The translations under genes were made by a program, and so were the position numbers. A DNA stretch of 64,000 nt from Astropecten irregularis (taxonomy: Eukaryota; Echinodermata; Asteroidea; Paxillosida; Astropectinidae). The stretch covers positions 12,400,001 through 12,464,000 of the forward strand of contig OZ020248.1 in assembly GCA_963971285.1 (NCBI GenBank), read 5' to 3'. The notes under the pieces were generated by a model. It did no database searches. It was not told the DNA's origin and worked only from the letters and a program-made list of their open reading frames with translations. Positions 29,885-41,680 of this stretch are shown here, one piece after another. The stretch's first letter is position 1; the number at the start of each line of letters is the position of its first letter.

Positions 29885-32343
29885 TATTCATATTCACACA
29901 TATATCTATCATCAATCACACACAAGCTTCATACGTATATCTATCATCAATCACGGACAAGCTTCATACGTATATCTATCATCAATCACATACAAGCTTC
30001 ATACGTATATCTATCATCAATCACGGACAAGCTTCACACATATATCTACCATCAATCACGGACAAGCTTCATACGTATATCTATCATCAATGACGGACAA
30101 GCTTCACACATATATCTATCATCAATCACGGACAAGCTTCATACGTATATCTATCATCAATGACGGACAAGCTTCACACTTATATCTATCATCAATCACG
30201 GACAAGCTTCATACGTATATCTATCATCAATCACACACAAGCTTCATATATACGTATATCTATCATCAATCACAGACAAGCTTCATACGTATATCTACCA
30301 CCAATCACAGACAAGCTTCATACGTATATCTATCATCAATCACATACAAGCTTCATACGTATATCTATCATCAATCACGGACAAGCTTCACACATATATC
30401 TACCATCAATCACGGACAAGCTTCATACGTATATCTATCATCAATGACGGACAAGCTTCACACATATATCTATCATCAATCACGGACAAGCTTCATACGT
30501 ATATCTATCATCAATGACGGACAAGCTTCACACATATATCTATCATCAATCACGGACAAGCTTCATACGTATATCTATCATCAATCACGGACAAGCTTCA
30601 TACGTATATCTATCATCAATCACATACAAGCTTCATACGTTTATCTATCATCAATCACGGACAAGCTTCACACATATATCTACCATCAATCACGGACAAG
30701 CTTCATACGTATCATCATCATCAATGACGGACAAGCTTCACACATATATCTATCATCAATCACGGACAAGCTTCATACGTATATCTATCATCAATGACGG
30801 ACAAGCTTCACACATATATCTATCATCAATCACGGACAAGCTTCATACGTATATCTATCATCAATCACACACAAGCTTCATACTTATATCTATCATCAAT
30901 CACGGACAAGCTTCATACGTATATCTACCACCAATCACAGACAAGCTTCATACGTATATCTATCATCAATCACAGACAAGCTTCACACATATATCTACCA
31001 TCAATCACAGACAAGCTTCAATCACAGACAAGCTTCACACATATATCTACCATCAATCACAGACAAGCTTCATACGTATATCTATCATCAATCACAGACA
31101 AGCTTCATACGTATATCTCACCACCAATCACAGACAAGCTTCACACATATATCTACCATCAATCACGGACAAGCTTCATACGTATATATCTATCATCAAT
31201 GACGGACAAGCTTCACACATATATCTATCATCAATCACGGACAAGCTTCATACGTATATCTACCACCAATCACAGACAAGCTTCACACATATATCTACCA
31301 TCAATCACGGACAAGCTTCATACGTATATATCTATCATCAATGACGGACAAGCTTCACACATATATCTATCATCAATCACGGACAAGCTTCATACGTATA
31401 TCTACCACCAATCACAGACAAGCTTCATACGTATATCTATCATCAATCACAGACAAGCTTCACACATACATCTACCATCAATCACGTACAAGCTTCATAC
31501 GTATATCTATCATCAATCACAGACAAGCTTCACACATATATCTACCATCAATCACAGACAAGCTTCAGACGTATATCTATCATCAATCACAGACAAGCTT
31601 CATACGTATATCTATCATCAATCACAGACAAGCTTCACACATATATCTACCATCAATCACAGACAAGCTTCATACGTATATCTATCATCAATCACAGACA
31701 AGCTTCACACATATATCTACCATCAATCACAGACAAGCTTCATATGTATATCTATCATCAATCACAGACAAGCTTCACACATATATCTACCATCAATCAC
31801 AGACAAGCTTCATACGTATATCTATCATCAATCACAGACAAGCTTCACACATATATCTACCATCAATCACGTACAAGCTTCATACGTATATCTATCATCA
31901 ATCACAGACAAGCTTCACACATATATCTACCATCAATCACGGACAAGCTTCATACGTATATCTATCATCAATCACAGACAAGCTTCATACGTATATCTAC
32001 CATCAATCACAGACAAGCTTCATACGTATATCTATCATCAATCACAGACAAGCTTCATACGTATATCTACCACCAATCACAGACAAGCTTCACACATATA
32101 TCTACCATCAATCACGGACAAGCTTCCTACGTATATATCTATCATCAATGACGGACAAGCTTCACACATATATCTATCATCAATCACGGACAAGCTTCAT
32201 ACGTATATCTACCACCAATCACAGACAAGCTTCACACATATATCTACCATCAATCACAGACAAGCTTCATACGTATATCTATCATCAATCATACACAAGC
32301 TTCATACGTATAGCTATACCATCTATCACATACAAGCTTCAAG
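29885..32343. repeat. 35-bp satellite, about 70 units, with a HindIII site in nearly every unit
   Basis: The unit is atcaatcacagacaagcttc followed by atacgtatatctatc. Two main variants alternate: atacgtatatctatc and acacatatatctacc. They form 70-bp dimers and longer higher-order blocks. A cacgg/cacag difference and occasional tgacgg units mark sub-blocks, with cacgg frequent on the left and cacag on the right. Since 35 is not a multiple of three and no frame contains a stop, all three forward frames stay open and give the same 35-residue periodic peptide. The long ORFs are therefore artefacts. Confidence 0.97.
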
Positions 32344-32470
32344 AAGTAGTGCCCCCGGTAGTTCCCCCAGTATGAAGTTGTGCCCCCGGTAGTTCCCCCA
32401 GTAGTTCCCCCAGCATGAAGTAGTGCCCCATACGTATAGCTATCATCAATCACACACAGACTTCATGCAT
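32344..32470. repeat. Return of the 44-bp minisatellite, then one satellite unit
   Basis: gtagtgcccccggtagttcc units occupy 32,344-32,429, followed by a single diverged 35-bp unit (tacgtatagctatcatcaat). The 35-bp array is thus embedded in the older minisatellite. Confidence 0.9.
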
Positions 32471-33974
32471 GTATGTCCAAACCCACTGCAATATTAATAT
32501 AATAAATGAAGTCAAAACAGGATAAAGAAATTGGTTTGCCTTTATCAATGTCATCTTTATTCGATTCCTGGAGTTTTGAACTAAAATACATCATGCATTA
32601 TACAATGTTATATAAATATATACTTTGTACACTGATCTTGTTTGTGTGCTGCATTAAGCTGTCAGAATTACTAAGAAGATAATTGAATATTTATTTTAAA
32701 AACAAACAAACAAATAAACAAAAACCGCCAAATTCTATATGTCGTGGAGGAATACTCTATACAACATCCATAAAGCTAATAATAACCCCACAGAATTGGG
32801 TGGACAAAACCAACAAGTAGATTCAATGGCACATTGTTAACCTTAATGTAAATGCATAGTTTAAATTATTAATATGTATACATATAATTATAAATATCAC
32901 ACATTGTACATTTGAAATACACAAGTTTAAACTTCACATAATGGCTAGGGATTCCCATCGATGGTACAGAATGAACAAGCGAACTACTCTCTCATTAAAC
33001 TCCTCAATGATTGACTGTTCTTCAATGCACAAAGTTGCTCAAATAACAACTCAAGTTCAATTGGGCATAAACGATGTACAGCACGTATTTGGTGTACAAT
33101 CCCGCATATTTGTCTACTGGACGTAGGAAAGAGACAAAAATAATACTCTCCCCAAATTCGGATTTTGGTCCTGGAAAAAGAAAAAAACTGACCAAACTTT
33201 GAACTGAACAAGTGATTAGCAATTCAGATAATAAACTCTCCCCAAATCGCTACTGTTCACTAAACATATCTGGCTTTAACTCCAGTTGAGTCAGGATTTC
33301 CTCTGCTCACAACGATACCATCAAAAGTTTATACAAAGTTCTGTTTCAATGTTTCTGTTTTCAATATCATGCTATTGGACGAACACAATGAAAATAGAGT
33401 CAAGCATGATTGTTACCTGTGACAGCTATTGCTCTAGCAACTGAGCTTTCCAGGCCTATGTTGGTTGGCGATATCCCTAATTGTATCATAGTGAACGCCA
33501 CTAGGACGAACCCCGCTATAGTAAACACTCAGGTATACTGAACATCATCTTGTCTCTCAATTATTGTGTACAAAACATACCGTACATTGTTGTTGAAGTC
33601 TCTATAAAGAAGGACCACTATAATGGGCAATATCTGTGGATCTGTCGTGATCGTTACAGTGATGTTCCACTGTCTTTTCAAATATAAACTCATCTTTCTT
33701 TGGTTGCTACTCAGAAGCCATGAAACCAGCTCAAATATAAAATGAAAGGTTTGTAGAACCCTGTTTTTTTATACATTTTGACAGCAACAAGGCCTGTTGC
33801 CTCAGCATAGAAAATGCAGGTATTCTGGTATATTATACGTATTATTCATTGTGCTGACAACACGATCAGCACATTATCCGTGCATAGAATTCACTCTTCA
33901 AGAAGTGTCTGCTGGTTTGAGAAGCCTGCAGAACAACAGGTAGGCATAGTGCTGGCACTGGCACTCTGATCTTG
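32471..33974. other. Convergent intergenic spacer between IFT70 and USP1
   Basis: AT-rich, no gene. A SINE-head fragment (gctctagcaactgagctttc) is at 33,425-33,480. A short repeat with cactataatgggcaatatct … gtgatgttccactgt lies at 33,485-33,680 and resembles 39,290-39,372. Confidence 0.5.
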
Positions 33975-34425
33975 ATATGAGGCATTGCTGGATCAAAGAA
34001 GGCAACATCCTGGTGGGTCACACTGTACACTGGTACACCCTTGTCATAAACTTATAATTATGGCACCTTGCCTTCCCATGATGTGAGGGCAGGTAGGTCT
34101 CAGTCAGGTCTATGACTTTGGTTTAGCCGTCTTAGGAAGAGGGGTAGGGGAAGCGAGGGAAGATGATGCTGGGTTGGGAATGGCTGTCCATAGGGTGGCA
34201 CTCTCTGAATGTAAGAAAGGGCCATTGCTGGATCAAAGAAGGATGAGTCACTGCACATTGGGTCACCCTTGTCATGACCTCACATGGCACTTTGCCTTCC
34301 CATGATGTGAGAGCAGGTAGGATTCCTCTCCCAGGTCTATGATTGGTCTGTCCGTCTCAGGAAGAGGGTATAGGGGAAGCAAGGGAAAGATGATGCTGGG
34401 TTCAAAGTGGCTGGCCGGCTGGAAA
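33975..34425. repeat. Direct duplication in the USP1 3' flank
   Basis: 33,980-34,200 and 34,225-34,420 are diverged copies sharing cattgctggatcaaagaagg, ttgccttcccatgatgtgag and agatgatgctgggtt. The block ends about ten bases from the USP1 stop and so probably lies in the 3' UTR. Confidence 0.8.
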
Positions 34426-34437
34426 ATTTGGTCCCAC

Positions 34438-34855
34438 TTAGTCGGACTCCTGCACCTGCCTGTAGAACAACAGGTAAGGCGTGGCGGCGCTTCCCGAGCT
34501 GGAGACGGGGTGCAAGACCGAGGCGGCCAACTCCTGCTGGCTGAGTATGCTGACCTTCTCGTCATCAAACTTCCCCCAGGACAGCTCTCGACGCCTCTGG
34601 AGACCTCCACCATCCCCACCAGGGTCTCCATTGCTGCAGCTCACGTCGCTTGACGGGTCCAGCCTGTCGGGGATTTGGACGTAGCTGATGTAGTGACCGC
34701 TGGAGCTGGACACCCCGCTGTGCATGACCACCGCACACAGGTGATAGGTGCTGTGGAGCTGCTTGCACTGCTTGGAGCACCACTGGCTGAGCCGCAGGGA
34801 GAGGGGCGTGGCCAGATGGTCATTAACCTTTGACACAGTGCTATCAGCCGTCAAA
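34438..34855 (-). CDS. USP1: USP1 exon 6 (His box, C-terminus, stop)
   Basis: Acceptor tttcag at 34,856-34,861, stop at 34438-34440. Contains AVVMHSGVSSSSGHYISYV and ends TPYLLFYRQVQESD, the characteristic USP C-terminus. The His-to-Asp spacing is about 44 residues, much shorter than in human USP1. Confidence 0.95.
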
Positions 34856-37800
34856 CTGAAAGTCAGAATAACATTGAAACCATAATAAATATTTCTACAC
34901 AATTAAAAATGCACAAGGAAATAGAAATGATTAAAATTTCAATTTGTGATACATTTCATTGTGTTTATTATTTCTTCTGAAGAACAAGGCTAGAAGATGA
35001 CCTAATGTTTATTACACCAGGGGTCAATTTCACCAAACTCATCATATCTTACTATCAATCATAGGACTTATGATGCATTGCTGTCCTACGTAGGATACGT
35101 TACACGAGTTACAATCGATCATAGGGCTTCGTAAAATTGACCCCAGAAGGCATTCTGACTAAACCAATGGTGCAAAAAAAAACCATTGTGTTCCCATTTC
35201 AATCAAATGGGATTTGGACTGGATAAGTTTACTTTAAGGAGTGCACTCGTCTAACACTCAATTAGTCATTGTCCTAGCGGTCTGGTAATTGAGACACTGC
35301 ACAATATAACATTGGTGTTGCTTCTTGTAATGATACTGCACAATCTTATAATCGTTTATTCTAAATTTAACACGGCTGTTTTTATCACAAATAAAGCATT
35401 TGAATGCATGGCAAATTTAGAAGGAGAATAGCAGGACTTCAATTTGGTTCAAGAGGCGCTTCTATTGGAAAGGCATAATGTCTAAATTGTCTAGATGGAA
35501 ACATTTGAAGGGGGCACCAAGGCCAAGAACTAGGGCAACGAAGGCCATGGCCTCCGTTAAAATCAAGGCTTGGTACATGTACGAGTTTGAGCCAAAATGT
35601 GCACGTCCTGTTATAGATAACCGGCCTATGAGATAATGTGTACAAAATTAATGCTACATGTCCAACCACGCATTCTCATATTAATTGCAAACTTAAGGTC
35701 TGTCCACACAAAAAAAGGGCTCATGCCTATATATTTTTCCCTAAATTTCTGGCAAAATTCTTCCAAAACATTTGGATGTTGGTAAACTCACCAGGTGGCA
35801 AAGGCACTGAATCTCTTGAGATGGATGGTCAGGACTGGAGGCAGATCCCCAAACAGCATGCTCCTCTCAGCCTCGGCATGGTGGCGGCAATGCTCACAGA
35901 AATATTTGTTGTCGTCCGTTAGCCTCTCCACGCAGGCAAACTCCGAGATGGCCCAACTGAGTGACAAGTCTGCCGGAGCAACTGGAATTTTGGGGGGAAG
36001 GAGGAGAACAAATTAATCAATTTGAAAAACTTTTTAATATGATATATAAAAGTCACCTTAAGGAATATCATACTTTGGTTTTTGTCAAAGAAATGCAGAT
36101 TCATTGGAAAAAATATCCAGACGGATACAGCAACAGTCATCTGTGAAACTTTCAGACCCATACGGTGCCCACTTTTAGAGGAAATGTCAGTGAAAAACGC
36201 CCACAGTACTCTTAAAATCATTTCTCCATTATTTTTTATCTTTTAAAGATCAAAATTGTTTTTGGTCATTGGTTTTACTCTTTTTGGGGGATAAATACAT
36301 CATTTTCAGACAGAGACGTTTTAGTATACGATCTAGACGTAGGGAAACCTTTCATGGCAGGAAAATATACCAACAAATTCATGAAATTAACCAGTCAAGA
36401 AGTCAACAATTTAACAAGTCAACAATGAATCGGCAATAAGTTTGAACAAAATTTGTGCTTGAAAAACAAAGAGCAGCCGAAAAGTCACATTTTAGGAGGA
36501 CAAACAGAGAGATTTGTGTAAAACGAGAACAGATATCAACAACTGAAGTCCTGATTAGACATTGACACAAGCAGCAGAGATCCTTTATATCAACTGTCAA
36601 TAGGACATAATATGTCCTATGATTTGCCATATGAGGAGAGTAAGAGACACACCATCTTTGATGGGTACATAGAGCAATGATCCAAAATAATGCAATAACG
36701 GAGTACTGTTGCAATCTCAACTATTCATAAAGAATATTCATGGTATTTCCTCTGACTTGCGGCCCAAGAGACTGTGTGCAATTCATCGCCCTCATAGGAC
36801 GATACTTACCAGATATACCTTCCTCCTCGTCATCCCTGGTGGACCTGACAATGCTCCGTACAGGCAGGCTGATGTCCTGGAACTCCTCTCGTCTCTCTGT
36901 GTAGCTCTCACACTCGTTACATCGTGTCCTTAGCACCAGGGCTCCCTGGAACAGCCCCCGGATCATGTCCAATTCCCTCTCCGCCCTGTCTGCTTCAGAG
37001 TTGGTGGCAGTGATTTCTCCCAAAGCGGTGCAACCGTCAATGGCATGGTTTGTGCTGCCGGTGGCAGAGACGGTGGGTGGATTCGCTGAGGTTCTGATGC
37101 CAGCTTTTGATGTCTTCTTGAGCTCAGCTTTGTTATTTGTATCTCGTGAAGCTCCAGTGTGGATTATGCTCAGTTTGTCCTCTGACTTCACATCAGCTGG
37201 TGGAACCGCAGGACTGTTGCTTGTGGTCGTGCCATTGCTCTGGATGTTGGACTTTGAGTCGCTATCAATTCCGTTCAGGTGAGAGCTGTTGTGGTTAGCT
37301 CTGATCCCATTTGGAAGAGTGCCTTGGACTTTCATGGATGTGAAAGCACCCAGGAGGGTTGTCTGATTGGCTGAGATGCGGAATTTTCCCAGGCGCTTTT
37401 TCTTAGTGGCACCCTCATGCTGATGACCGGATCCGTTCGACTGCGGCGTTTCAGGACAACTTTTTCCATTTGTTCCCTGCACGTGATTATTGAAACCATT
37501 TGTGAGGCTGCATGTTGTTTTACCGTCCTCAGTGGCCAGTGGTGTTCTTGACTTCCCACCGGCGACTGAGTCGCTGCTCGGCGTCCGCGAGTGCCGTCTT
37601 GGTGCCTTCTTGCCGTTACTGGTCAAGGGAGTGGCATCGCCATTCCCATTGATGGCAGAGTCTCTCTGAGAGCTTGAGGTTGATCTGGCAACCGAATCCC
37701 CCGACTGCAAATCCATCGGAGATTCATCAGTATGTCCAGTCTTTGTTCCATTACCTTTGCCATTGACACTGCCCTTGTGATTAGATGTGGAGCACGGGGT

Positions 37801-40800
37801 TGAATTAAGCTCTTTACTGTGTTGCTGTGGAGGAGGGGAATGCAGCTTGACGAGCTGCTTCTGTAAGCTCTGGCAGGCATCCAGGACATAACTCAGCAGA
37901 CAGCAGAGCAATTCCTGAGAGTCGTGCTGCAGGAAACCTTGGAACATAGGATTCAGCTCTCTGAAAATGAAGAGAAATAATAAGGTAATCAAATTGAACC
38001 CTAAATTAATGAAAAAGCAGCATCCTCTTTGAGTGATCCCTCAAGTACCATTTCTCAGGTTGCAGCATTGCTAATGCAGCACTTATCTTACATGTACATT
38101 ATCCTTGGGATATAGCGGTATGTGAGCAGTTTCATGGCTTCCGACTGCCCAACAAACAAAGATAATTGACAATTAGGGACACCACCAACATAAGACTGGA
38201 TAGCTCAGTTGGTAAGAGAGCAATATGGTATTCCGGAGGTTGCTGGTTCTAATCCCACTCCAGTCAGTTATTTTTTGTTCACTTTTCAAGGACAAATACA
38301 CATTGAGGTAGGTCCCAGTGTTCTATGACATTTATAAGGCGCCATAAAAGTAATATGGAAATTTCAAATCAAATATTAATTTCTGGTAATAAAGGACACT
38401 TCCCTTTACAAAGGGAACTGTCAATGTGAACACACAGAGACCAAGAAGTAAGGAATCACAGTTCATGGCCTCCATGGTCTCCTTTAAAATTGAGGCCTGA
38501 AATTCTGTGTCACCAAAACGTACTCCAATCGTAGTACCAGAAGACTTTATTTCCGAAAGGTACGAACAATCTGAAGTTTAGAATTAACTAGTCCAGAATT
38601 TGTTTTAGGTACAATTTTGTTTCTGTGACAGAAGAAATTTATCATCAAATAACCACAAGGGAAACTGACTGAATTTTAAGTTATTTTAAGTAGTTTTAAA
38701 ATAATTTTTCTTTGTTCACCTTCCAACGACTTAAATGAAATTCAGTCAGTTTTCCTTGTGGTTATTTGATGATGATATTAATTATGAAGCCTCCCATGTA
38801 CTGTTCTCAGGTTGCAGCATTGCTGGGAGTATCGATAAAATGGTCCCTGGGTATAGCAGTATGTGTAATGTTTCATGGCTTCTGACTGCCAAACGAACAA
38901 AGATAATTGACTATCAGGGACACCAACCAAGTAGGGCTGGATAGGTCAGTTGGTAGAGTGTCTGTACGGTATTCAGGAGGTCACCGGTTCGAATCCCGCT
39001 CCAGTCAATTTTTGTTTGTTCACCTTTCAATGAAATAAAAAATTTGTTTGAGCTCACCTGACTGTTTCCAATACCTCATCAGGTGAGAGAGTCAGTGGGA
39101 TGTCGGGAGTACCAGTGATGAATTCAGCTTCCTTGGCCAACATCACATCGTACAGCTTTGAGGAAAACAAAAACAGAGCGGATTATTTGCATGGAGGATT
39201 AAATTACAAGAGATATCTTTAGTGCCCCAGGTATGGAAGGATGGGTCAGAAACTGAAAATTAGTGGAAGCAATACTACTACCTACTTTTAATTCACTATA
39301 ACGAACAACCACTATAACGGACAATATCAGAGCATCTCACCATGTTCGTTTTAGTGGCGTTCCACTGTATATGAACGGGAAAGTAATCAAGCACGTCCAA
39401 ACAAAAGGGTGTGATGAGTCATAACTGGGTGTAGTAGTGGGACATGAAACCACGGTCCCTATGGAGTCCAGAGTCAGTCAGGGGGAGTCAGGTTGTCATA
39501 GCGGTTCTTTTATACTCGCCTTTCACCTCTGTAGACTGGATTCAAGTCCGGCTCGGTTCAAAAGTGGACTGGGTTTTCAGTCCCTGCCTGATTCCGTGGG
39601 TTTTACCCAGAATATAACTCTGGGGTTTTCCTCCCACCTCTAAAACTGTATCTTCTTCTCATCATCTTTCAAAACATGTTTCATTACGCTTGCGAGCTAC
39701 AGTGCCTTGGTCACTTTTGAGGAATCCTTGGTGTCATTACCAGAAATAAATAATAATAATAATAATAATGCAGTCCAGTTTGTGAATTATCTTTTGTTAC
39801 TCTGCTTCTTTGTCCATTCTGATTTTGATGTTCTTTTGTTTGAGCTCAGCAATTCTCAGGTCAGTGATACAATGGACAGGGATATTGAAGTGTTGGGACA
39901 CTGGTTCTCTTACATCCTGCTGTCGGATGTCAAACATTGAGAAAGAGATTTGCACTAAATACCTTCTTCAAGCTCAAGACAAAATGAATCTTTCGGCTGT
40001 CATCGTCCATGACCTCCTCCTGAGCTCCTTTCAGGGTCCTCAGCTTCTCCCACAGGCAGGCCAGCTGGCACAGCCCACGGCAGAAGCCCGGGCAGAAGCG
40101 CAGGGCCTGCAGGACACTGTTCAGGTAGCAGGTGTTGCCTAGGTTCTGCAGGCCGGCATAGGGAGCCGGAGGTAGGCGGGCCAGCTCCTGCTGGGTGCTC
40201 TTACTGCTGCTGCTCGGGGTGGAGGCTACGACAGGTTCCTGGGAGGTGCTGCTGCTGGCTGCTGCAGTGCTTGAATGCCTGTGAATGCAAATTAGGTTCA
40301 GTATCTTAGACGAATCTGTCACTGAAAAAGTTCTTAAATACTGGATGGTCACAAGTACGGTAAACTTAAATGTAGGCTTATAGATAGGTTGGAGATTTTT
40401 TCCAAAACAGTAAGCAGGATGTCAATAGGATGAAACGGTGAGTGACTGTCCAAAAGAGTCAAATTATGGGACCAAAACAACAACTTCACAAGACCAACAA
40501 CACTCCAGGTATCAAACAAAAACCCTGCCAATCCTAGAAAATTCACTCCCAATAATAAATGATACATAGGGCTGAAGACCTCCCAAGGTATCTGTACACC
40601 ATTGTAATGATTATTTATTAATTTGGCCAACAATTAAATCAAGTACAATGGTAATGGGGAACAAATAAAATAATTAAAAAAGGAGAGGAGAGTGGAAGGT
40701 GAGGGGAGGTGGAGGGTGGGGAGGAGGAATGGGGTGTGGAAGGAAGGTGGGGCCAGGGGAATGGAGGGTTTGGTGGTTGTTGAGGTGGGTGGGGTGGAGG

Positions 40801-41099
40801 GTGGGGATGGGGATGGGGATGGAGGTTGGGGTGAGGTGGAGGGTGGAGGAGGTGATATGAAGATAAGGAAGAAAACAAGGACTATTGACATTTCAAACCA
40901 GGGTAGGCAAAAGTGTGTTCATCTTTTAGTGACTGCTGATTTTCTCAAGAGCTTACCCATTGGGGGTTGTGCTTTGTCGTATTCTCTTCTGATGGCTAGA
41001 AACTCCCTCTGTGTCGTCTACTGTGGGCGTGCGGTCTTTCCTCATGAACTTCAGAGACAACTTCGGCCTCTTCTTTGGTGGACTTGAGCAACTTGCCAT
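34438..41099 (-). CDS. USP1: USP1 deubiquitinase, complete, six exons, 771 residues
   Basis: USP1, with its partner WDR48/UAF1, removes mono-ubiquitin from FANCD2-FANCI and PCNA in the nucleus. Exons on the minus strand: 41099-40957, 40278-39963, 39155-39058, 37960-36810, 35981-35792, 34855-34438. Borders are AG/GT, phases agree, and the sum is 2,316 bases. The start MASCSSPPKKRPKLSLKFMR matches the conserved USP1 N-terminus. Catalytic Cys98 lies in LGNTCYLNS, ELNPMFQGFLQHDSQELL follows, the CxxC finger pairs are CNEC and CEHC, His687 is in SSGHYISYV, and Asp730/731 in GKFDDEK. The long exon-4 insert (about residues 205-530) is Ser/Thr/Asn-rich with KKAPRRHSRTPS, an NLS-like patch. Human USP1 has 785 residues. 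Intact. Confidence 0.96.
34856..35791 (-). other. USP1 intron 5
   Basis: Contains a fold-back MITE at 35,020-35,144 (listed separately). The rest shows no recognisable feature. Confidence 0.6.
35020..35144. repeat. Fold-back MITE (ggggtcaatttcaccaaact family)
   Basis: The ends ggggtcaatttcac and inverted gtaaaattgacccc enclose inverted cctacga-type phrases. Relatives at 47,178-47,303, 47,491-47,622 and 49,741-49,898. Confidence 0.75.
35792..35981 (-). CDS. USP1: USP1 exon 5 (finger and ITIHLKRF region)
   Basis: Acceptor ttccag and donor gtgagt on the minus strand. Encodes SLSWAISEFACVERLTDDNK, FCEHC and VLTIHLKRFSAF, the segment linking the zinc finger to the palm. The split Val codon at the start and Cys codon at the end are consistent with the neighbours. 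Confidence 0.93.
36052..36330. repeat. MITE copy (20,693 family) in USP1 intron 4
   Basis: Left end aaggaatatcatactttggt, centre gatcttttaaagatcaaaat. The right half is lost after the ggggataaatac phrase. Confidence 0.75.
36810..37960 (-). CDS. USP1: USP1 exon 4 (long insert exon)
   Basis: Acceptor tttcag and donor gtaagt on the minus strand. 1,151 bases starting with the completed Arg of RELNPMFQGFLQHDSQELL. The middle is low-complexity and polar. The exon ends with GLFQGALVLRTRCNECESYT and REEFQDISLPV, which return to the conserved fold. Confidence 0.95.
38020..38300 (+). repeat. tRNA-headed SINE copy in USP1 intron 3
   Basis: Body phrase ggttgcagcattgctaatgc, then the head at 38,194-38,272 (ctggatagctcagttggtaa, ttgctggttctaatcccact). 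The anticodon-loop region is too diverged for a functional tRNA. Confidence 0.75.
38640..39030 (+). repeat. tRNA-headed SINE copy, best preserved
   Basis: Inverted tggttatttgatgat/atcatcaaataacca phrases flank the body. The phrase ctcaggttgcagcattgctg precedes the head at 38,932-39,006 (ggttcgaatcccgctccagt), followed by a ttttgtttgttcacc tail. Other copies are near 24,960-25,460, 25,850-26,040, 38,020 and 58,555. Confidence 0.78.
39058..39155 (-). CDS. USP1: USP1 exon 3 (LYDVMLAKEAEFITGTPDIP…)
   Basis: A 98-base exon with acceptor tcaaag and donor gtgagc on the minus strand; 32 codons plus two bases. It joins Lys153 to Arg186 without a gap in phase. Confidence 0.9.
39963..40278 (-). CDS. 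USP1: USP1 exon 2 (Cys box)
   Basis: Acceptor ttcacag and donor gtattt on the minus strand. A Ser/Thr-rich linker precedes YAGLQNLGNTCYLNSVLQAL with the nucleophile Cys98, followed by RFCPGF, as in other USP1 proteins. Confidence 0.95.
40680..40860. repeat. Polypurine, G-run-rich tract in USP1 intron 1
   Basis: Almost pure A/G on the plus strand (gaggggaggtggagggtggg, then ggggatggggatggggatgg at 40,803). It is a candidate for G-quadruplex or triplex DNA. On the sense strand of USP1 it is pyrimidine-rich. The Pro/Ser-rich ORFs on the minus strand are by-products. Confidence 0.8.
40957..41099 (-). CDS. USP1: USP1 exon 1 with start codon
   Basis: ATG at 41099-41097, 47 codons plus two bases, donor gtaagc. 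The basic LSLKFMRK motif after SSPPKKRPK matches the conserved start of the family and supports this ATG. Confidence 0.9.
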
Positions 41100-41680
41100 C
41101 GTAACGGAGGAACTTGCAAATTTCTATTTGTACAGATACACATTTTCAAAAGAATTGATGCTAATTGCTAACAAATGAGCAACTTCATGCAGATTAAAAT
41201 GCTAGCTCTAGGAGAAATAAGTAGAGTTCTCTATTTGACTTTGACCCGGCCCGCACGTACTCAGACAATTCACATCCATTCCTGGTCAATTTGTAATTAA
41301 GTCACTTCATACTCATAGTTCATAGCCAATGTAATGTTTACTGCTAGGCATATTAAGTTATAAATCTTTATTTTATATCCCATATGCAATCAAGATCACA
41401 AAACGTATGGCTTTAGTCTGGTTTCCACTGTGATTTTGACGACTCTTGATCTGTTGATGTGTTGGGTCTGGTAACACTAACACTACAGTACAGTACATAC
41501 GGGGATTGTAAAGTTCAGGAGGGAGGATCGGAGTAGGCCCTATTGTAGAATAGCCACTCACCTCAGTCATTGAACCAAGTAAATGTGGTTCTTGACCACT
41601 CAGTCATATGTTTAACTTGGGCTTTCGTCGTTTCGAGTGGTGGGGTATTCTGCAAAATCTGTTCAGGACCCCTCAGTTTT
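41100..41680. other. USP1 upstream region
   Basis: No obvious TATA box or CpG cluster, and no transcript evidence. The promoter is presumed here but cannot be placed. Confidence 0.35.

Noticed and set aside
29862..32392. Long plus-strand ORFs (up to 532 codons)
   Set aside because: They are the 35-bp satellite read in its three stop-free frames; no start context, introns or non-repetitive sequence.
29291..32470. CRISPR-like array of regular short repeats
   Set aside because: The repeats are contiguous with no unique spacers and lie in animal DNA.
36721..37992. Minus-strand 423-codon ORF as a complete gene
   Set aside because: It is USP1 exon 4 plus intron sequence at both ends; true borders are 37960 and 36810.
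24981..39006. tRNA genes at 24,981, 25,381, 38,194 and 38,932
   Set aside because: They are SINE heads: all share non-tRNA bodies and tails, and A box, anticodon stem and acceptor stem are degraded.
40634..40891. Proline/serine-rich minus-strand ORFs
   Set aside because: Low-complexity pyrimidine tract inside USP1 intron 1.
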